From JBCCDY01 sp039030555 (lineage in GTDB: Bacteria; Bacteroidota; Bacteroidia; Cytophagales; Cyclobacteriaceae), in contig JBCCDY010000002.1 in assembly GCA_039030555.1 (NCBI GenBank), forward strand, positions 62,001-126,000: DNA of 64,000 nucleotides, given 5' to 3'. Both the position numbers and the translations under genes were made by a program. Positions 1 to 8,500 of the stretch are shown here, piece by piece. The notes under the pieces were generated by a model. The model did no database searches. It was not told the origin of the DNA and saw only the letters and a list, made by a program, of their open reading frames with translations. Positions within the stretch are counted from its first letter, which is position 1. Each line of letters opens with the position of its first letter.

Positions 1-203
1 CCATTATGATCAATGAATTGCGTAAAGAAATTGATAATGATCAGATGTGGTTTTCCGTCCTTAAAGGAATTCAGCAAGACTTCAAGCACTCATCCATCAC
101 CACAGTAGAGGTGATTGATTATATCAACATTAAAACAGGCCGAAATTTTGATTGTTTTTTTCAGCGGTGGCTGTTAAGTACGGAGCCTATGTTTACAGAA
201 TGA
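1..203 (+). CDS. M1-family metallopeptidase-like protein, C-terminal fragment (5' end outside window)
   Basis: The reading frame is open from the first base, so the gene starts upstream of the window. The visible 65 or so residues resemble the helical C-terminal part of M1 aminopeptidases (aminopeptidase N type): an amphipathic helix around INELRKEIDNDQMWF, then the pattern F.H..ITTVEVIDYIN..TGR.F..FF..WL. In the family this region closes the substrate tunnel behind the HExxH zinc site, which is not visible here. The protein stops at TGA 201-203, soon after the FFQRWL helix, whereas many relatives continue for roughly another hundred residues. The same frame stays open for 56 more codons after that TGA. 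Family assignment rests on pattern only. Confidence 0.55.
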   Translation, partial: IMINELRKEIDNDQMWFSVLKGIQQDFKHSSITTVEVIDYINIKTGRNFDCFFQRWLLSTEPMFTE

Positions 204-496
204 AGCAAATCTATTCTTGTTGAGGTTATGGTGAAATATACCATTAATGATGTCCTAAAGCTTAGCCATAGCGAAAATCATTTCTTGCAAACTACATCTA
301 ATCAATCGATTAAAGCTATACTTTTAAATAACGGCTTCTTCCAAACCCAATTTATTAACTCCAGCAAGTTTTAAAAATCGATAAGAATTTCTTGAAAGAC
401 AAAACTGAAGTGGAAGTTTCCAGAAGGCAACCCTAGAATTTAAAGAGGTTATGAGGTTCTAATTTTTTATTGATCCGATCTTCAATGCTCAATTCA
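204..496. other. Intergenic stretch without a recognised gene
   Basis: About 290 bases, AT-rich. Apart from the 56-codon open frame that continues the upstream gene past its TGA (204-371, ending at TAA 372-374), I see no gene, tRNA, strong hairpin with a T-run or repeat. Confidence 0.5.
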
Positions 497-516
497 TCCC
501 AATGATTAAATTGGGA
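497..516 (+). promoter_or_regulatory. Inverted repeat directly before the start codon
   Basis: TCCCAAT (497-503), a six-base loop and ATTGGGA (510-516) form a perfect 7-bp inverted repeat that ends one base before the ATG at 518. In RNA it would fold into a hairpin touching the start codon; in DNA it could be an operator. The function is inferred from position only. Confidence 0.35.
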
Positions 517-517
517 T

Positions 518-1759
518 ATGAACTCTCGCAGAAACTTTATTAAGAAAACAGCTTCAGCTTCCTTTTTGGCTTCCCTGGTCAGTACACAATCTATTTTTGC
601 ATCCAGGCTTGGAGTAGTTGAAAAACTCAGTGATGGAAATTATAGTGATCTTTTTATGCTGGGTTCAAAGATCACGTATTTCAACCATGCTTCCATCGGT
701 ACTATTCCTAAAATGATACATGAAGCACATGTAGAGTACTTGAAGCTTTGTGAAACTAACCCATGGCTCTATACCTGGAGTGACCCTTGGGTAAAAAAGA
801 AGGAAGAAGTTAGAGAAAAGGTAGCTGATTTTTGCGGTTGTAAACCATCAGAAATAGCACTAACGCACAATACAACAAGCGGAATGAATTTACTTGCTTC
901 TGGGCTTTCGCTGAAGAGTGGCCATGAGGTTTTATATAGTTCATTTAACCATAGCGGGGCGAGAGTTTGTTGGGAACATTACGCTAAAGTAAAAGGGTAT
1001 GCTTTCAGAAAATTTCAATTTGAGGAGAGGCATTGGAAAACAGAAGATGATATCGTAGATGCTTATATTTCGCAATTAAAGCCTGAGACAAAAGTCGTTG
1101 TAATCCCTCATATTGATAACATCATAGGGGCCTTACATCCAGTCCGGAAGATTGCAAAAGCAGTAAAGGAGAAGGGAGTGAAATATGTTGCCGTTGATGG
1201 GGCACAATCCATAGGTTTGATTAATGTGAATTTGTCGGAATTGGGAGTCGATTTCTACGCGACTAGTCCTCATAAATGGATTCAGAGCCCTAAAGGAACC
1301 GGGTTTTTATATATGAATGAGGCTGTTCAGAAAGAGGTGAACCCAATGATCGTAACCTGGGGGCAGAAAAAGTGGGCGGGAGATATAAAAGTATTTGAAG
1401 ACTTTGGAACAAGGGATTTACCGGAAGTGATGGCCATAGGAGATGCTATTGATTTTCAAAACAAAATCGGGTTTGAAAAATCTATTGAGATTAGAAGGGG
1501 ACTGAGAGATTATTTCAAAAACAAAGTCAATGAAAGTGATCAAGTGAGCTGGAAATCCCCTGAAGGGTACGCAGAAGATGTTTCCATTTTTGCTATTGAA
1601 GTTAACGGACGAAAAGCGAATGAACTTTCCAAAGATTTGTATGAAAACCATGGTTTTGTATTCCGGCCATTTGAATCTGATAGTAGAAATACTATAAGGA
1701 TTTCATTGAATATTGGAAATACAAAAGATGAGATTGATCTTTTTTTTGAGTTGATCTAA
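518..1759 (+). CDS. Tat-exported class V aminotransferase (isopenicillin N epimerase / cysteine desulfurase-like fold)
   Basis: PLP enzyme of the class V aminotransferase group, 413 residues. The N-terminus MNSRRNFIKK is a twin-arginine signal (SRRxFIK, Arg4-Arg5) followed by a hydrophobic stretch to about residue 28, so export as a folded, cofactor-loaded protein is likely. D227 in VAVDGAQS should bind the pyridine nitrogen of PLP, and K253 in SPHKW should be the Schiff-base lysine. Homologues are usually annotated as isopenicillin N epimerase-like, but the substrate cannot be told from sequence. The gene stands alone: its stop lies 3 bp from the end of the convergent serine hydrolase. The ATG at 518 is the start because the Tat motif begins there. 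Confidence 0.88.
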   Translation: MNSRRNFIKKTASASFLASLVSTQSIFASRLGVVEKLSDGNYSDLFMLGSKITYFNHASIGTIPKMIHEAHVEYLKLCETNPWLYTWSDPWVKKKEEVREKVADFCGCKPSEIALTHNTTSGMNLLASGLSLKSGHEVLYSSFNHSGARVCWEHYAKVKGYAFRKFQFEERHWKTEDDIVDAYISQLKPETKVVVIPHIDNIIGALHPVRKIAKAVKEKGVKYVAVDGAQSIGLINVNLSELGVDFYATSPHKWIQSPKGTGFLYMNEAVQKEVNPMIVTWGQKKWAGDIKVFEDFGTRDLPEVMAIGDAIDFQNKIGFEKSIEIRRGLRDYFKNKVNESDQVSWKSPEGYAEDVSIFAIEVNGRKANELSKDLYENHGFVFRPFESDSRNTIRISLNIGNTKDEIDLFFELI

Positions 1760-1762
1760 AAT

Positions 1763-3094
1763 TTAATTGATAGCTACCTCTTTTTCATCTATTAAAGAAT
1801 TATAAACCATCTCTTCAAACCGGTCGGACATACTTCCATCGGGGGCAAACAGTACCTGACTTAACATGATTCCAATAATTTCATTCTCTGGATCAATCCA
1901 AAACATTGTGCTAAAAGCACCACCCCAGCTATATGTTCCATCCGGCCTTGTAGAGTGACCATCAGCAATATCAAACCCATAACCAAATTTAAAAGGCCCC
2001 CATGGATAGGTTAATGTATCAATTTGACTCGCATGCATCATTTGTGCAGTTTCAGATTTTAGTATTTGAGCTTCTCCAAATTTCCCATCGTCCAAAACAG
2101 CCTGGCAAAACCGAAAATAATCACGGGCTGTTCCATTTAACCCACTTCCCCCAGAGTAATAACTTTTAGCTCCTTCAGCAGGATAATTGGGAATATAAAA
2201 AGGTTCTTGAGGTGGTAGATAATGAATCACGTTATCTTTTCCGGCAATATAGACGTCTACTAATCTAGGTGCTTGCTCTTCTTTAAGGAAAAAGTTCATA
2301 TCTTTAATTCCAAGAGGTTGTGATATGTGTTCATCTACATACTCCGACAAATTTTGACCCGAGGCGATTTCAACTACTCTTCCCAAAACATCCGTATTCA
2401 ACCCATACATCCAGCGTTCTCCCGGATCGTGGATTAGGGGTAAACCAGCCAAAACAGCCATTTTTTCTTCGAGTGTTACATCCAAATGAGTAGCTAAGTC
2501 AGGAATCCCAGCTTTTGTTAACATGGCTTCGAAAACAGGAGGGTTCATAAACCCATAAGGAACACCTGCTGTTTGGTTCAATAAATTAGCCACTGTAGGC
2601 TCTCTATCAGCTAGCCTACTTTCCCAGGTTGTATCTTCTTTATTGAAGGAAACCATAACTTTCGGATCAGCAAATTCAGGAATGTATTTTGAGATGGGTT
2701 CGTTTAAATTCAGTTTCCCTTTTTCCATTAATTGCAACGCAGCAACTGAGGTGAAAGGCTTGGTCATAGAGGCGAGCCTAAAAATATGATCTTTACGGTA
2801 GGGCTCGGTTTGCAGTGAATCGCTCCAACCTACTTCTGTCTCGTATATAATTTTTCCTTCTTTCGCTAGCAAGACCACTGCACCTGGAAATAGTTTTTGG
2901 TCAACATATTCCATGATCATTTCATCGATCTTCTTAAGACTGTCTGGATTGAAACCTGCTTCTTCCGGAGATGTGAATTCCAATTCATACTTTGCCAACT
3001 CCGCGCTTTCATGATCTGTCTTCAATTTATTTTGAGGCTGACAAGCCATCAACACAATCAAAGAGCTTATAAGGTATTTAGGGCATTTTATCAT
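1763..3094 (-). CDS. Serine beta-lactamase-family hydrolase, lipoprotein (class C / esterase EstB type)
   Basis: 443-residue serine hydrolase of the beta-lactamase/PBP4* group, whose members act as D-aminopeptidases, esterases or peptidoglycan-related hydrolases. The N-terminus is a lipoprotein signal ending at LIVLMAC (Cys18), so the protein is probably anchored in an envelope membrane. The catalytic SxxK is S109-M-T-K112, and a Tyr-x-Asn-type second motif occurs at Y230 (MYGLN). A glycine-rich stretch near the C-terminus (SWGGAFST) fits the third active-site strand, where family members have HxG or variants. It is convergent with the Tat aminotransferase, and its 5' side faces about 230 bp of non-coding DNA. 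True beta-lactamase activity is not implied. Confidence 0.9.
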   Translation of the reverse strand: MIKCPKYLISSLIVLMACQPQNKLKTDHESAELAKYELEFTSPEEAGFNPDSLKKIDEMIMEYVDQKLFPGAVVLLAKEGKIIYETEVGWSDSLQTEPYRKDHIFRLASMTKPFTSVAALQLMEKGKLNLNEPISKYIPEFADPKVMVSFNKEDTTWESRLADREPTVANLLNQTAGVPYGFMNPPVFEAMLTKAGIPDLATHLDVTLEEKMAVLAGLPLIHDPGERWMYGLNTDVLGRVVEIASGQNLSEYVDEHISQPLGIKDMNFFLKEEQAPRLVDVYIAGKDNVIHYLPPQEPFYIPNYPAEGAKSYYSGGSGLNGTARDYFRFCQAVLDDGKFGEAQILKSETAQMMHASQIDTLTYPWGPFKFGYGFDIADGHSTRPDGTYSWGGAFSTMFWIDPENEIIGIMLSQVLFAPDGSMSDRFEEMVYNSLIDEKEVAIN

Positions 3095-3324
3095 CTGAAT
3101 AGATTTGCTAGAAAAGCCAAATTCGATAAATCTTAAGAAAGAAAAAATTGAACTGGTAATTTTGAACTATTAATTAATACATCATTACTCAGCTTACATC
3201 CTAACCGATTTCATATAAGTAATTGATTTTATAGACATAAGGTTAGTATTGAATTCATCAGCAATCGGGGCACAGGTGTATTTTTCCCACTTAAAAACTT
3301 TATATTAATATCAAATCCACAGTA

Positions 3325-3729
3325 ATGCTTTTCGAATTAATGTACTGCAGTCACGCCAGTGATGTTTTTGGAGATCAAGATCTTAGTGATCTTGTCAAGA
3401 CAAGTAGACACAATAATTTAATCCATAATATTACCGGTTGTTTATTTTTTGGGAATGGCAAGTTTGTTCAAATAATAGAGGGAGAGGAACAAAAAATAGC
3501 TCAACTATACAAGAACATTCAAAATGATTTAAGAAATGATAGTGTGAACCTTTTACATCATAATACTATTCTCGAAAGGTATTTTAAGAATTGGTCTCTA
3601 GCTTTATGTAGAAATAAGGAAGAGTTAGATCAAATTTTTCTTTCAGAGAAGTTTCGTGATAGAGGATCTTCTTCCTCTTATGCCTTCTATCTTTCTTCTT
3701 TACTTTCGAAGGAAGGTTTGGTACTCTAA
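3325..3729 (+). CDS. Stand-alone BLUF-domain blue-light photoreceptor
   Basis: 134-residue single-domain protein that matches the BLUF (blue light using FAD) fold over about residues 1-95. Key residues line up with AppA at identical spacing: Y7 (AppA Y21), N31 (N45), Q49 (Q63) and W90 (W104). The Tyr-Gln pair switches hydrogen bonding around the flavin on illumination. Motifs seen are LMYCSHAS, HNITGCLFF and KFVQIIEG. The last 40 or so residues are a helical cap with no output domain, so signalling must go through a partner protein, as in short BLUF proteins such as PixD. Neighbours (a hydrolase and tpx) give no hint of the partner. The ATG at 3325 places Y7 correctly. Confidence 0.93.
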   Translation: MLFELMYCSHASDVFGDQDLSDLVKTSRHNNLIHNITGCLFFGNGKFVQIIEGEEQKIAQLYKNIQNDLRNDSVNLLHHNTILERYFKNWSLALCRNKEELDQIFLSEKFRDRGSSSSYAFYLSSLLSKEGLVL

Positions 3730-3745
3730 GCTAAACAAAGAATAA

Positions 3746-3791
3746 TTAAGTCTCTATATCTTGGTTGAGGAGTAAAAAGACTTAAGTTTTT
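3746..3791 (+). terminator. Weak inverted repeat after the BLUF gene
   Basis: TTAAGTCT (3746-3753) and AGACTTAA (3778-3785) form an 8-bp inverted repeat with a 24-base loop, followed by a short T-run. It may end transcription of the BLUF gene, but the loop is long and the stem AT-rich. Confidence 0.25.
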
Positions 3792-3823
3792 CAACTATAT
3801 TCAACGGAAACAATTACTATAAC

Positions 3824-4321
3824 ATGGCTCAAATCACACTAGGAGGATCACCGGTTTACACTTCAGGAGACCTTCCCGCAATAGGAACAGAATTAAAAAA
3901 CTACAAACTCATAAAAACCGATTTGTCAGAAGTGTCTATTTCGGACTATCGAGGTAACAAAGTGATCTTGAATATTTTCCCGAGTATTGATACTTCAGTA
4001 TGTGCTTCTTCCGTTCGAAAATTTAATGAGGAGGCTGCTTCAAAAAATGATGTAAAAGTTCTGTGTATTTCAAAAGATTTACCCTTTGCTCACAAACGTT
4101 TTTGCGAAGCTGAAGACATCGAAAACGTAGAGGTCCTCTCAGATTTCAGAAATGGCGATTTTGCAGAAGAGCTTGGGTTCCTTATGGCGAGTGGCCCATT
4201 TCAGGGTTTAGATGCTCGTGGAATAATTATTCTTGATGAAGAAGGAAAGGTTTCCTATACGGAACTGGTAAAAGAAATAGCTGATCCACCGAATTATGAG
4301 GCCGCTTTGGGTAGCCTTTAG
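3824..4321 (+). CDS. tpx: Thiol peroxidase (atypical 2-Cys peroxiredoxin)
   Basis: 165 residues, the normal Tpx length. It reduces hydrogen and lipid hydroperoxides in the cell using thioredoxin. The peroxidatic cysteine is C60 in DTSVC and the resolving cysteine is C94 in HKRFC, the same 34-residue spacing as E. coli Tpx (C61/C95). The N-terminal beta-hairpin ITLGGSPV and the motif FPSIDTSVC are family signatures. It is monocistronic between the BLUF gene and a convergent oxidoreductase, with a REP-like hairpin 19 bp after its stop. Confidence 0.96.
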   Translation: MAQITLGGSPVYTSGDLPAIGTELKNYKLIKTDLSEVSISDYRGNKVILNIFPSIDTSVCASSVRKFNEEAASKNDVKVLCISKDLPFAHKRFCEAEDIENVEVLSDFRNGDFAEELGFLMASGPFQGLDARGIIILDEEGKVSYTELVKEIADPPNYEAALGSL

Positions 4322-4339
4322 CTAGAGATTCAAGAGCAA

Positions 4340-4372
4340 ATCGGTCGAACCGCTCCAAGCGGTCTGACCGAT
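4340..4372. repeat. REP-like imperfect palindrome with CCA triloop
   Basis: Outer arms ATCGGTC/GACCGAT and inner arms ACCGCT/AGCGGT are separated by a two-base internal mismatch (GA against CT) and closed by a CCA triloop (4355-4357). It lies between the convergent tpx and Gfo/Idh/MocA genes and could act as a terminator in both directions, though it lacks a strong T-run. The loop matches that of the palindromes around the RAYT gene. Confidence 0.65.
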
Positions 4373-4376
4373 ACTA

Positions 4377-5531
4377 TCACTCACCATAAAACTCCTCCCA
4401 AACCACCGTCTCACCAGTTTCAGCTGAGATTTTAGCAGCTTCCAATATCTGCATTACGATCGTATTGTTTTCAAGAGATGAGACGCTCATCGCTTCAACT
4501 TGATGTTCTTCTTTAATAACAGCATTGAGATAAGCAAAAGGATCATGAATACCGTTTTGTAGTGGCTTAGCTTCATGGGTCTTAACTATGCTATCTCCTT
4601 TTTGAAGGATTTCCACATCGCTTGAATTTTTGGCAAGGAGGTAGCCCTCATTCCCATAAACCTCCATATCCTTTCTATTATAAGACCAATTCCATGATGC
4701 CTGAATAATGACCTGAGTTTTCGGGTAAGTCAGTATTATCGTGGCTTCATCTTCCACTTTTGGATACAATTCAGGTTTTATTTGTTGAGTGACACAGCTA
4801 ACCGTCATAGGAGTTTCTCCTTTCATGATCCAGGTGGCCAGATTAGCGCCATAACATCCAAAATCAGTCAAAGCACCGCCTCCATTTAATTCAGGATCGG
4901 TAAGCCATTCCAGAAATTCTTTATTACAGCCAATTTCAACAGGACCCTGATGACCAGTATGAAAAATGATTTTTCTTATGTCACCAATATCTCCTGATTC
5001 AATAATATCATAAGCCTTTGCATTGCTTCCATACCACGAAGTTTCATAATTGGTGAGCAAATGGATATCATGCTTTTCGGCCAGATCAATCATTTTTTTG
5101 GCATGCTCCCAATTGACTGCCAAAGGTTTCTCTACCATAACGTGAATCCCTCTAGGCGCGCAAAATTCAACTACTTCCAGGTGATCGTAAATCGTATTGA
5201 AAGCAGTAACGGCTTCCGGCTTGGTTTTTTGAAGCAGTTCTTCCATCGTATTAAATACAATATCCATGGAATAGCCATGTTGCTTATTGTATTGCTCAGC
5301 TAGATCACGGTTCGGTTCCACAATTCCCACAATCTCCACATCACCAATATCTTCTCTTCCCAAAAGCCAATGTACATGCGTGTGGACTAAACCAACCACT
5401 CCAACTTTTAAAGGCTCACCTTCATATCGATAGGATTCAACTTCCTGATTCCCCATTGGAGTGCCTACCTTTTGTTGGCTCCCACAGGCCATAAAGAGAA
5501 CGAACTGGATAACTAAAAAATACCTGATCAT
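4377..5531 (-). CDS. Gfo/Idh/MocA-family NAD(P)-dependent oxidoreductase, lipoprotein
   Basis: 384 residues. A lipoprotein signal ends at LFMAC (Cys16), unusual for an NAD(P)-dependent family that is mostly cytoplasmic, though exported members are frequent in Bacteroidota. The Rossmann nucleotide loop is near residues 43-51 (VGVVGLVHT). The family's EKP motif is at 134-136, with K135 the expected catalytic/cofactor lysine, followed by a C-terminal alpha/beta dimerisation domain. The substrate is probably a sugar or polyol derivative, but the sequence does not say which. The downstream neighbour tpx is convergent; the upstream alpha-2-macroglobulin gene ends 5 bp before this start on the same strand, so the two may be co-transcribed. 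Confidence 0.88.
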   Translation of the reverse strand: MIRYFLVIQFVLFMACGSQQKVGTPMGNQEVESYRYEGEPLKVGVVGLVHTHVHWLLGREDIGDVEIVGIVEPNRDLAEQYNKQHGYSMDIVFNTMEELLQKTKPEAVTAFNTIYDHLEVVEFCAPRGIHVMVEKPLAVNWEHAKKMIDLAEKHDIHLLTNYETSWYGSNAKAYDIIESGDIGDIRKIIFHTGHQGPVEIGCNKEFLEWLTDPELNGGGALTDFGCYGANLATWIMKGETPMTVSCVTQQIKPELYPKVEDEATIILTYPKTQVIIQASWNWSYNRKDMEVYGNEGYLLAKNSSDVEILQKGDSIVKTHEAKPLQNGIHDPFAYLNAVIKEEHQVEAMSVSSLENNTIVMQILEAAKISAETGETVVWEEFYGE

Positions 5532-5536
5532 CTCAA

Positions 5537-8500
5537 TTACTTTACAATTATTTCCCCGGCGCCATGATAACTATGGTATTCTCCATTATACATGGCTTCT
5601 GCTCCGATTGGCCCTAAGATAAACTTACCCTTGCTTACGACTCGGAGCATATAATAGTAATTCTGCACCCTGCTGCCCACATTCACGAAAAGATTCACAC
5701 GGTCATCCCGAATGTCGGAATGCTCTGGGAATGATTTGTCTTTGATCCACGTCATATTCGGTAAATCAGAAATTCGGGGGTTTTCCACTTCAAAACCGGC
5801 AGGCAAAATATCGGAGATCGCTACATTTTCCACATAAGTATTGGTCAGTGAATTGATCTGTATTTTAACGACTACCAGATCATTCTGTGAAAATGTTCCG
5901 TTCGTAATTCTTCTTCCATTGCGATCATAGAAAGAACGACGTACTTTGAGGTATTCATCCTCTTCGGGGTAAATCCCTGAAGCACTGATGCCTTCAGTCT
6001 CCCAGAAGTAGTAAAGTTCTCCATCGCCTGAGGTACTTATTGAAATAGCATTAGCTGTCAAATCATTCGTATTTAATGTGATGGTTTCATTATCATAATC
6101 AGCTATTTTTTTGCCGTTTGCCGTTACTTCAGCTTTAACATTGGAATCATTAGACCGCTTTGCTAATTTGCCCAATGCTAAAAGACTAAAAGCACGCTCC
6201 TGAGTATTGATGTATCTCCTGTTTTTTAGCTGCTCGGAAATGTGTCTGGTCATTACAGGGATCTGGAGATTCTGAGGATCCGTTTCGAGCAGCATATTCA
6301 AGGCCATAGCTTCGTCCCGCATATAAGAATAAAAGCTACCTGAAAATGATGAGTTCGCTTTTTCCCCATCAAATGCCTTGGGCAATATACTTTCAAACCT
6401 TGAGCGGTTCCCGCTGAGATAATATGATGCCGCCAGCATATAGCGTCCATCGAGCGATAGATCATAGACATTGGAACTGTGATAATTCATGGCCGAGGTG
6501 TTCGGTTTTCCAGCAAGTGCCAGTACATAAAGAGAGTATGGAACGGCTCTCGGGACAATTTTCTTTTTTAGATTCCCATTGTAGTAATAATCAATTTTAG
6601 ATTTATCGTTCAGGCGGTTCTTCAGGTAATCCAAAAGCTTGTTCAGAAAACTCTGATTGACTTCATAACCAGCCTTTTGTGCTTCGACCAGAAAATGAGC
6701 AGCATAAACGGAGCCCCACCACGATTCACTTCCCTGCCCCGGCCAATAGGTCAACCCACCATTGTATAACTGCATCAGCATGAGTTTTCGAATGGCCGTA
6801 TTGATATTATGATTGGGGTCTTTACTTTTCATATCCTGGTCCAGAATATTTTTCATAATATCTTTGATGTACAGCTGAGGAAATACCGCACTAACCGTCT
6901 GCTCTACACAACCGTAAGGATACCGAACCAGATAATTCAGATCATCACTAAACTGAACGAGTGGCGTCTTGGCAAGAACAAGTTTTTTATCTATCGACTC
7001 AGGAATGAAGTCCAGTACATCAATTGATATATTTTGCTGTTTTCCTGCCTGAATAATACCCGAACCGTTGTTCTGAATCAATGGTGAGGCCGGCCTTATG
7101 GTAATATCGGTTTCGTTAACAAACTGCTCTCCCAAAGCATCCGTTGTGATCATCACTTTGGCTTGCCCGATATTTGGACTCACATTAATGGAATATCCGA
7201 CTTTAGATTCGCTATTTGCAGGTATTTGTGCCTTCTGACTTTTATCTCCTGAGACTTGAAGACCACCTTCAATTTCGATTTTTGTAGTAGATATTGCAGC
7301 TCCCGATGTTGTATTACTTAAAGTCACTGGAACGAACACAGAATCCCCCGGACTAAAGAATCTTGGAAGTCCGACGCTGGTCACCAAAGGATCAGCCACC
7401 TGAATATTCTGACTTTCAGAACCGAACTTTCCTTTCTTATGGGCTACAGCCATAACACGAAGGCTTCCTGAAAATTGCGGAATATCAATATCAAATTCTA
7501 CTGATCCATCCGAAGTTTGCCAGTCACTCCAGTAAGAAACCAGTTTAACCCGTTTATTTGCCAGTGGATTAAGGCGTTTACTGGTAAGCGCTTCGTCTAG
7601 TTCACCGTCTCCTCCGGTTTTAGAAGCCGAAGAGTTTATTTCGGGGAATAAATAGGGATAGATATCGTAGCTCGTAACTTCCAGTGCTCTTGCTCCATAA
7701 TAGGTATTGTAGGGATCGGGAGTAGCAAAGCCGGTTAACTGTAAAATGCCTTCATCGACTACGGCAATAGCTACTTCAGTACCCGATTCGGTTTTTACTC
7801 TGATCTTCTGCTTTTGATTTGATCTGGAACGTTCTTCAGCCTCAATGGAGAGTGCCAAACGGTTAGATGGCTGTTCGACTTTCAGTCTTTGAATTCCATG
7901 AGCCACCGTCAAAGGGAATTCTGTTTCCTGATGAGGCTTGAACAAAGTAGCACTAACGTAAATACTGGGTAGAAACTGTTCTTCAATATCCAGTTCAAAC
8001 GAAGCAGACCGCTCATCCGTAGGCATATAAAAATGCTTGAGTACCTTGTCTGATTCTACAGTGATCAGCAAAGTTCCAGCAAAAGGAGTGGTAAGCAGCA
8101 CCTTCGCTTTTTCACCAACTTCATATTTCTCCTTGTCCAGCTTGATGTCAATGTTTCCGTCCCGGTCCACCTGAAAAGAGCTTCTGCTGGTATTTCCGAA
8201 GCCGTAAGCATAGATACTTTTTCGAACGTAATAATCGGCTCCGGGCATGTAGAGCTGAAGTTCGTATTCCCCAGAAACATCGGGCGCAAAATCGAAAGAG
8301 GTATTTGTTCCGGATATGTCAATGTCTTTATCCTGAAGTACGATGGTTTCTTTTTCCGATCGATAGCGGTAATAACTTCCCGAGCGGGCCAGAACGGTTT
8401 TGTAATCATATCGAATTAATTTGATACGGGCATTTTGCTGTTCCGCAGCTTTTCCTTCCTTATCTACTGCAACTAATTTAATGCGATGCGTTCTGTTCGT

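Noticed and set aside
8065..8409. A 114-codon minus-strand frame inside the alpha-2-macroglobulin gene
   Set aside because: It lies on the same strand in another frame of a well-supported gene, has no start context, and its translation looks like a shifted reading of that gene.
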